Source: Rhodocollybia butyracea (Eukaryota > Basidiomycota > Agaricomycetes > Agaricales > Omphalotaceae). From it: a stretch of 64,000 nucleotides of DNA. The translations under genes were made by a program, and so were the position numbers. Under the pieces are notes generated by a model. That model made no database searches. It saw only the letters and a list, made by a program, of their open reading frames with translations, and was not told the origin of the DNA. The stretch lies in contig JADNRY010000182.1 in NCBI GenBank assembly GCA_015501585.1, forward strand, positions 1-64,000. Reading direction: 5' to 3'. This document shows, piece by piece, positions 57,971 to 64,000 of the stretch; position 1 is the stretch's first letter, and each line of letters begins with the position of its first letter.

Positions 57971-59557
57971 AACAGCTAGACCTTTCTAAAGCCTATGTAA
58001 ACAGAACAATTAAGGAAAGTGTTCGTGACCAGAGAAACAAGTCACGTCTCCGTTACAGCTACTGCTCTATTGGCTCCAACGGTAGCCTTTCTCCTGGATT
58101 GTTTTTTGGCACGATCTATTCGTGTTCCCGCTATGCCTAATCCAGCGCCGGGTTGGATCGTCTGAGCCGTTCAACAGCGTTGATTCTTTGTCCAATGACT
58201 TCAAGTTGTGGTAGGCTGCGTTATACGTGAGTTTTCTTTATCGGGTCAGAGTAGACGCCGATGCTCTGACAGACGCGGGCTACAGCTCGAAAGATGCGGC
58301 CCATTTCTGGCGTAATCGGCTTTCTGGCTTTGTTCTTTCTCCTCTTCCAATCCCAGGAGGCCTTGTTAATCGTGCGCGCGAATCTGCTGAACTGCCGGAA
58401 ATTGCTCTTGGTTTCAATGGATTGGAATGTTGATATGTGAAGACGTCCTCATGCAACTCTCGCTTTTTTCTGGCCCAATAGATTGCAAGGATATGCACAT
58501 CGACTCATTTACTACGGTCCCATTGAAAAGCCGCAGTGTTATATCGCAATGGCGGCGTACGTTCGCTCGCTTTGCAATGCGACGGCTGAGTCGGAGCCCG
58601 CGTCCGCTGCATTTGCTGCAACTGGTGAAGCTGGAACCAGTCCTACCAATGCGAATGAAGTGTCGGATGAGGAGTCGGATCCCGCGTCGGCTGCAACTGG
58701 TGAAGCTGCAATTGAGATCTCGGATGATGGGGTCTTGGCTGTGCGTCTCAAGATTTATTCAAGATTAATTTTATGCTAAGGTCCAATACACGGCCAAACC
58801 TTAGAATGCACTCAGTGTGAAAGCTGATGGGGGCCCCCTGTTCCAATGCCGATTTTACGCCTGGGTTAAGTAATTACCAACATTGCGAAAGCAAATGGCG
58901 CGCCGAAGGAGTTGTACGGGCCATAGAGGAACTGCAATTCGCCGAGGCAGACTTCAATAGTCCCTTGGCGCAGAGGCGGGAGAATGGATATCTTTGCTGG
59001 GCAAGTATCGTGCGGTAAGAATTTGAATGCGCTCAGAAACAAACCAGTGCTGGCCGCTGCAGACTCGGATTTTGCGTGGAATTTCAAGGCAATAAAGCCT
59101 AAGAATCGGGCAGAAGCAACCGAAGGGTGCTTGGTTTCCGAAGGCAGCTGGTTTATCTACTGCGTCTACGAACGGCTGCTCATGGATAAATTCTTCTCTA
59201 AGGACTTCTGCAGAAATCCATTTGTCTGATTTTTCGCGGGTATCGAGACCTAAAAAGCAGTTATCACCGCTGCAAAAGTAAAATTTCCATTGAGCGCACT
59301 CTTGCAGCAGCAGCGCAAAACTCTAGGCGTTTGGCGGCACGGCGGGGTGTGAAAGTGCCCGGACCTATGACACAACGTTTAAGCGCCCGCTCTCTTATTT
59401 CTCTCACTCAGAAAGACGTACTCAACATATTCACGCGTCTTTATCTCTAATTACTTTTGAATCCGTTTCACACTGTTCAGTTAAGTCTCCAGACAAATTC
59501 CCAACAGATTCGCCCTTTCAGTTCACGTCATTCTTGAAGATCGTCCTTTGCACGAAT
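57971..59557. other. No assignable gene; weak coding block near 58.5-58.8 kb
   Basis: A plus frame at 58485-58740 reads GYAHRLIYYGPIEKPQCYIA then an acidic/alanine stretch with two copies of a SEPASAA/SDPASAA...ATGEA unit. It may end by splicing at 58740 to VQYTAKP and a stop. Upstream exons do not close in phase. No family is recognised. Confidence 0.35.
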
Positions 59558-60435
59558 ATGACAGAAACGCGACAACAGAAAGCTAAGAAGACTACAGCAG
59601 GCTGGAACACTGAACAACACGCTCTCGAGGCGCCTGACTCGCAGACTCAGGTAGTCAGTGGTGCTCAGGGTTTTGCCTCGACGTGTCCTCTTGAACTTCA
59701 GTCGCCTAGGCCTGGTCTTACAGACGGTCGTTCCGGCTCTCATTCGGGAACGCATGATCTGAGATCACCCTTTTCCTCACGCTCTGGACCTGCTCAGCCC
59801 TCGTCGTCCACGAGGGGCATGGAGCCCATCACGGCAGGTTCTTCTCGCATGATTCTCCCTTCGCTACAGATACAGCCGCCATCGCCGGCCAGAGGTGATT
59901 CGTTGCCGCCTCCTGACGATGCCTTTCCAGGCTCCTTTACTCACTTTCGGTCCCCCACTGCTTCTCCCGAGCCTCAGTACAGACGGCCGCTACGTTTCAC
60001 AGAGCAGCCTACCGAGAGAACCTCTGGTACTTTCAGGCCTTCCATCACAATGGGACCTCCTTCTGGTTTCACCGCTGCCGAGTTAGACCAACCTTTTGAC
60101 TTTCGTACGGTGGATAACAACTCGCCTGAGCAAATGCTCCCTTTCTCGATGAGCGACTCCGTTACACATGGGTTGGCTGTACCAAATTCTGGTGCGCCAG
60201 TTGCGCCCGGTACGTTTCTTATGCTGTACACTGCGCATACATTGACGTGTACTCCTCACAGTTCCGTCCGATTATACCCTGTCTTCCCAGGCCCCTTCTG
60301 CCGCGCAGCACATTCGCCAGCCTTTCGCTTCCAAGGCGATACCAGCACAAACGAACTCATCTTCTGAGTATCAGCCACCCCATGCATATACACATGCACC
60401 TACCAATGTCGCTCAACATGCACCACTGTTTCCTT
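59558..60435 (+). pseudogene. Proline/serine-rich protein, 3' end cut by a LINE fragment
   Basis: The ATG at 59558 begins MTETRQQKAKKTTAGW. Exon 1 runs to 60209 and joins in phase across a 52-base GT-AG intron to 60262. The protein is Pro/Ser-rich and disordered throughout (SSTRGMEPITAGSSRM, LQIQPPSPARGDSLPPPDDA, SEYQPPHAYTHAPTN). At about 60435 the sequence changes to antisense LINE RT, so the original C-terminus is lost. It could be the 5' ORF of another retroelement or a host regulator; no domain decides this. Confidence 0.45.
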
Positions 60436-60436
60436 A

Positions 60437-60990
60437 TCATTCTGCAACAAGCATTCGTAGCCAGTCAAAGATAGGGCCCGATAGACCCAGGCGGCTAAGT
60501 TTGAGCCAGAGAGTGGGGAGATCCGTAGACGGGAAAGCGTTTTCAAGGTCAATAAAAGCAACATACAGCAATTTACTATTTACCCTAGCTTGGTCGATTG
60601 CAGATCTGAGGATAAAAGAGTTGTTGTGAGTTCTGTATCCCTCCCGGAACCCGTTCTGCGATGCTGGGAGGGCCTCCATTGAGTCGGCCCATTCCCGCGG
60701 ACGTTTATCGATGATAAGTGTTAGCATCTTAAGGAGACATGATTCCAGTCCAATGATGCGGTAGTTTTCAGGGTCCTTGCCACTAGCACCAGCTTTCAGA
60801 ATTCTGATGAGCATTGTAGTGAACCATTGTTGCGGTGCATCCAGGTCGAATATGGATCTGTTGAAAAGAGATGCCAGTACGTCGTTGGGAATATTCATGG
60901 TCTGGTCATATGAGATGCGGTCCACGCCTCTGGCCCCTTTTGAATGGCGTGCGCGGAGGAGGTGGATATACTTGGTGAATCATGCAAAGG
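60437..60990 (-). mobile_element. LINE (non-LTR) reverse transcriptase fragment
   Basis: Minus-strand frame shows RT blocks: PQQWFTTMLIRILKAG, PENYRIIGLESCLLKML, LPASQNGFREGYRTHN, and LLYVAFIDLENAFPS (the first catalytic Asp in FIDLENAF). It stops after PIFDWLRMLV, before the YADD-type block, so it is inactive. Tad/I-like elements of fungi have this layout. Confidence 0.75.
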
Positions 60991-61179
60991 GAAGCGTGTT
61001 ACTTCTCCTTCCCGGTTATGCCTAATGATTCTTTCATCAGTCTATTCATGACATTTACATGTAATGTGGAAAGGAAGGTGTAAAGAGACGGCATGTTAGA
61101 TACATACCATCCACTCGGCCTCACGAGAATCAAAAACTTAAGAGAAATAGCAAATGAAGAAAGAAAAGGGGACGCACCA

Positions 61180-61830
61180 GGATTTTATCCATGTTGATCA
61201 GCGCGCCGCAAGATCGCCAACGATGGGTGCAAATGGTCAAGTTGCAGCCTGAGCTGCTGAGCAGCAGCGACAACGCCCTCCACCAGTAGTAGACTTCCTG
61301 AGGTGCCGATGATGGTAAGCTGCAAGTAGTACTAATTCAAAAGATTAACAATTATAGTCAAAAGGAAAAGAAATAATCAGCGCACCAATTGCAAACCACG
61401 AGTCATGTCATCTAGGAGCAAGGATATTCTAGCAGCGTCAGGAAAGGACCACTTCTCCTGAGGCTTGGCCGCAATGATGTTCAGCTCATTTCACAACACC
61501 TTCTGAATTGCACTTATGGCAGCCCAAACAAGACGAGGAGACGCGAGGCCGGTCACTTGGTTAGAAGTAGTGCAGATGCCGCGTTCCGCATTAAAAAAGG
61601 ACAGTCGCGGACACGTGAAACAACTTTCGAAGTCGTCAATGAGCGGTGCAACCAATGTAAAGAAGGACAGGAGGCGTTCCGGAGCCGTTGAGAACGGTGA
61701 CCGAGGTATCGTAGTCCTCAATCTCAGCGTGCAGAGCGAGAATGGAAGGAGAGACATCTGGCCAAATGATACGACGGGGCAGTGGCGACAAGTGACGACG
61801 ACATGGTGTTAGGGGAAAAGTTGGACTTCG
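61180..61830 (-). pseudogene. Unknown mushroom protein fragment
   Basis: Minus pieces in order are LPRRIIWPDVSPSILAL, HAEIEDYDTSVTVLN, then in a shifted frame LLSFFTLVAPLIDDFES, FFNAERGICTTSNQVTG, then AAKPQEKWSFPDAARI and SLLLVEGVVAAAQQLRLQL. Stops and frame changes separate them. The product is hydrophobic-helical. I do not recognise the family. Confidence 0.35.
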
Positions 61831-61859
61831 GACGGTTTCAATAGGGTACAATTTTGTCA

Positions 61860-62490
61860 TTCTACTAGGAAGTAACGATAGACGATGGTGATACTGTGAA
61901 AAAGTGCGTTCCATAGTCCTTTTTATCACGTACGCAGATACTGGTACCAGCGAATTCAGTTCTAAGACCACTCAGGAACTCCTTCGAATTCCTGCGCTCC
62001 TCTGAAGTTTCTTTGACGTAGTCAAGATCATCAGGATGCAATTCTAAGAACTCGGGAAGCAGCCTTTCCCAACCATCTAAGCGTTCAACGTTCAACCGTC
62101 GTAAGCACAAGGAGGTGATTCGGTTCACTTTTCTCTTTCTCGTAGAAGTGATGGATCTGACGAACCAGCTTCCCAATGTGCTCAGGGTGATTCCGTGTGA
62201 CGACCATCAACCCTTTCTCAGTCGCAGGTTTAGGGCGCTGGTGATATGGAACCACGGTATTGAACGGGATGTGTACGACGCGGTTTGTAGATTGTCGAGA
62301 GGTAACAGTGATACTTCCGTTTGTACCAACCGCGGTCTCAACAAATATTCCCGCTTTCTTTGTTGATGTATCCAGTCTCCACCATTGATATCAACTTGGA
62401 TAGGGATACCGACAAGTTTAGGATGTATAATCCAATGACCTTCTGGGGCGGATACGGTTCCAGATTGGATAGGTTTCTGCGGTGTTGGCA
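61860..62490 (-). pseudogene. Spt5-like fragment 7, C-terminal part
   Basis: GHWIIHPKLVGIPIQVDING, then a KOW-like tail and LPEFLELHPDDLDYVKETSEE match the C-terminal part of fragment 5 (FLEFHPNDVEYVKETTEE), with the NRISLREK-like linker between. No acidic leader or NGN part is present. Two frames are used. Confidence 0.5.
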
Positions 62491-62639
62491 TATGTTAGAC
62501 TTGTAAGCACCATGTAAGCACAGATGGATGCTCACATCACAATGCCCGTCATCTTCGATTTCAAAACCTTTCCAGTCTCGTTAAGCACATGTCTGGTATT
62601 GGGCGCGGATCATTGTAAGTCTCTTTGTGTTTGCTATAA

Positions 62640-63130
62640 TTCTTCTTACTCACATCATTCCCTCTCTCCCAAAGGTCCAAATTTCGGGACCTCCAACTCG
62701 TGGCCTGTGTTGGGGTATCTGGATCGATTTGACCACTATTGGCCTCATTGAAGGGTCAACGATGAATCGATGTACTGATTCAGATCGTTGCACCACTGCA
62801 AGTTGCCCGGTGCTTGTATCGTACGAAATTCCCGAAACTTCGAAACCATCTGGCCCACCAACGAGGTGGTTGCAATAGACTTCAATGAACTTTGAACGGT
62901 GAGTGAATTGTCGTATCATTTCCCGCTTCCATATAGTCACTACATAGAAACCCATCGTTTGTCCCAAAAGCCAAAGCTTCTTCGGTGTCGTCCGGACGGA
63001 CGATCCAAGCGAGTGCTGTGGTAGTGCCCCTCTGGCCCGACCCTGCTGGGGAGCGCAATAGCCCCGATGTCCGTAAGTCCCAGATTCTTGTGCCGTCTTC
63101 TCCTGGATGTGACTCATATGTAGTGTATAG
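62640..63130 (-). pseudogene. WD40-like protein fragment, N-terminal half
   Basis: GTRIWDLRTSGLLRSP, TTTALAWIVRPDDTEEAL, FGTNDGFLCS, then in a shifted frame FIEVYCNHLVGGPDGFEVSG, GQLAVVQRSESVHRFIVDP and GPEIWTFGREG. The IWDLR and GTNDG blocks are propeller-repeat motifs. It complements the C-terminal half seen at 27587. Its first block is in the same open frame as the LINE tail upstream. Confidence 0.5.
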
Positions 63131-64000
63131 GTGTGGATCGGGGATACAAGGTTCCCGCCCCGAGAAGATACCTAATACATCAAATGTAAATTTTGCAGTT
63201 AAGGTCGGAACCCGCAGATCGAACAAAAATCTACAGAGGAAATCATAGGTGGATAGCCCCTGCCGAGCCTTCAGCAAATCAGGCGCTAATGCCTCCATAT
63301 CCAGCATGAACCGCTGTCGCACATACACCAATCCTACGTGACCTTCGCAGCCCAGCAATGCGTGGCACTCGTCCTCTACTCCCCGCCTACAGAATCGACA
63401 CAGCCTGAACTCTCGCGGGATGTGTGGTCTATACCGTTCGTCATAGCGTAGGCGTTCCACTGAAAGAGCATGACTGGACGTTACCAACTGGGTGAAGGCA
63501 TGGCGATGCTTTGGGACCGTGATAACATGGAGGTATGGCTGGAGCTGCAAACTTCCCGTGGGTGCGATACTGTTTCCCCGTGAATCGTAGTTGACCCTAT
63601 TATGTAGGAGATGGACTCGGACTGCCGCCTGGACATCATTAGTGAGAGACACCCAGCACGTTGACTTGACCTCATCCACAAGCAGCCCGAGCTTGTCAAT
63701 ATCCATAAGGTCATCCGTGGTGCACAGCACAGGTATAGGCAGCGCCCGCAGAACCAGGCACAGATCATTCAACCATGCGGGGTGGCCACTACGCACCAGC
63801 AACAGTGAGTTTTCCAAAGCGCCGTCACGAGCAATTCGGCGGTCAGGCAATTGAAGTAGGGACTGCAGATATACCGTCGTCCCATCCCCAAGAGGCGGCG
63901 CAAGAACATATGCTGAACCCCTTCCAGCTCATTGAGCAGCGCAAGATCGACATCCAAAGCGATCTCACAGCCAGATGGATAAAGTCCAAACGCAATACAA
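63131..64000 (-). mobile_element. LINE ORF2 C-terminal fragment, runs off the right edge
   Basis: ELEGVQHMFLRRLLGMG begins the segment. Then come LHVITVPKHRHAFTQLVTSSHALSVE-type sequence (HR-x-x-x-T-x-L-x-x-S-x-H) and the zinc-like knuckle LCRFCRRGVEDECHALLGC. This is the common end of fungal Tad-like LINE pol proteins. A frameshift lies at about 63850. It is not contiguous with the RT fragment at 60437, which lies downstream on this strand, so two insertions or a rearrangement are needed. Confidence 0.65.

Noticed and set aside
1..64000. tRNA and rRNA genes
   Set aside because: No cloverleaf with A and B boxes and no conserved rRNA core was found by eye. A tRNAscan run would be needed to exclude a tRNA fully.

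Overview
The window looks like nuclear DNA of a basidiomycete mushroom (class Agaricomycetes). Coding DNA is cut by many short GT-AG introns, mostly 38-150 bases. The only widely conserved housekeeping gene is a Ugo1-type mitochondrial carrier (10037-11534, minus). Most of the rest belongs to families that I know mainly from Agaricomycetes, or to transposons. Genus and species are not assigned. All family names come from reading motifs by eye; no database search was possible.

Layout. 1-2052: decayed gag of a Ty3/gypsy-like retrotransposon. 4299-8560: a membrane-protein gene split by an 858-bp inverted-repeat transposon, with a 382-bp palindrome further on, and a deleted paralogue at 9310-9663. 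10037-11534: ugo1-like gene. 12700-17301: a tandem array of four small genes encoding Cys/His-rich plus coiled-coil proteins. 19341-21827: a 15-exon gene whose protein carries a fungal Zn2Cys6 cluster and a GATA zinc finger together, followed by a tail made of repeated exons. 21928-22815: an unrecognised multi-exon gene. 24600-28050: remnants of a membrane protein, an MFS transporter, an Spt5-like protein and a WD40-like protein. 29374-33112: a nearly complete Spt5-like gene with one in-frame stop.

33750-39456 is a Ngaro-type tyrosine-recombinase retrotransposon with the split direct repeat order A1-ORFs-B1-A2-B2; the reverse transcriptase is deleted but the recombinase is intact. 43591-45963 encodes a 755-aa protein of an unknown mushroom family with a perfect 9-bp repeat in its first exon. 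50091-52864 and 55179-57970 are two copies of a 2.8-kb segment, each carrying a Crinkler/RHS-like NTPase-nuclease gene and each broken by a different one-base homopolymer change. Between them lies a 306-bp solo LTR with 5-bp target duplications. The right end (59558-64000) is a patchwork of a proline/serine-rich reading frame, LINE fragments, and Spt5-like and WD40-like pieces.

There is no operon-like logic. The themes are tandem duplication of small zinc-binding proteins, exon duplication inside a regulator, and repeated scattering and internal deletion of Spt5-like and WD40-like genes among transposons. The strongest candidates for undescribed biology are the Zn2Cys6-GATA protein with its repeated exons and the four-gene zinc/coiled-coil array.
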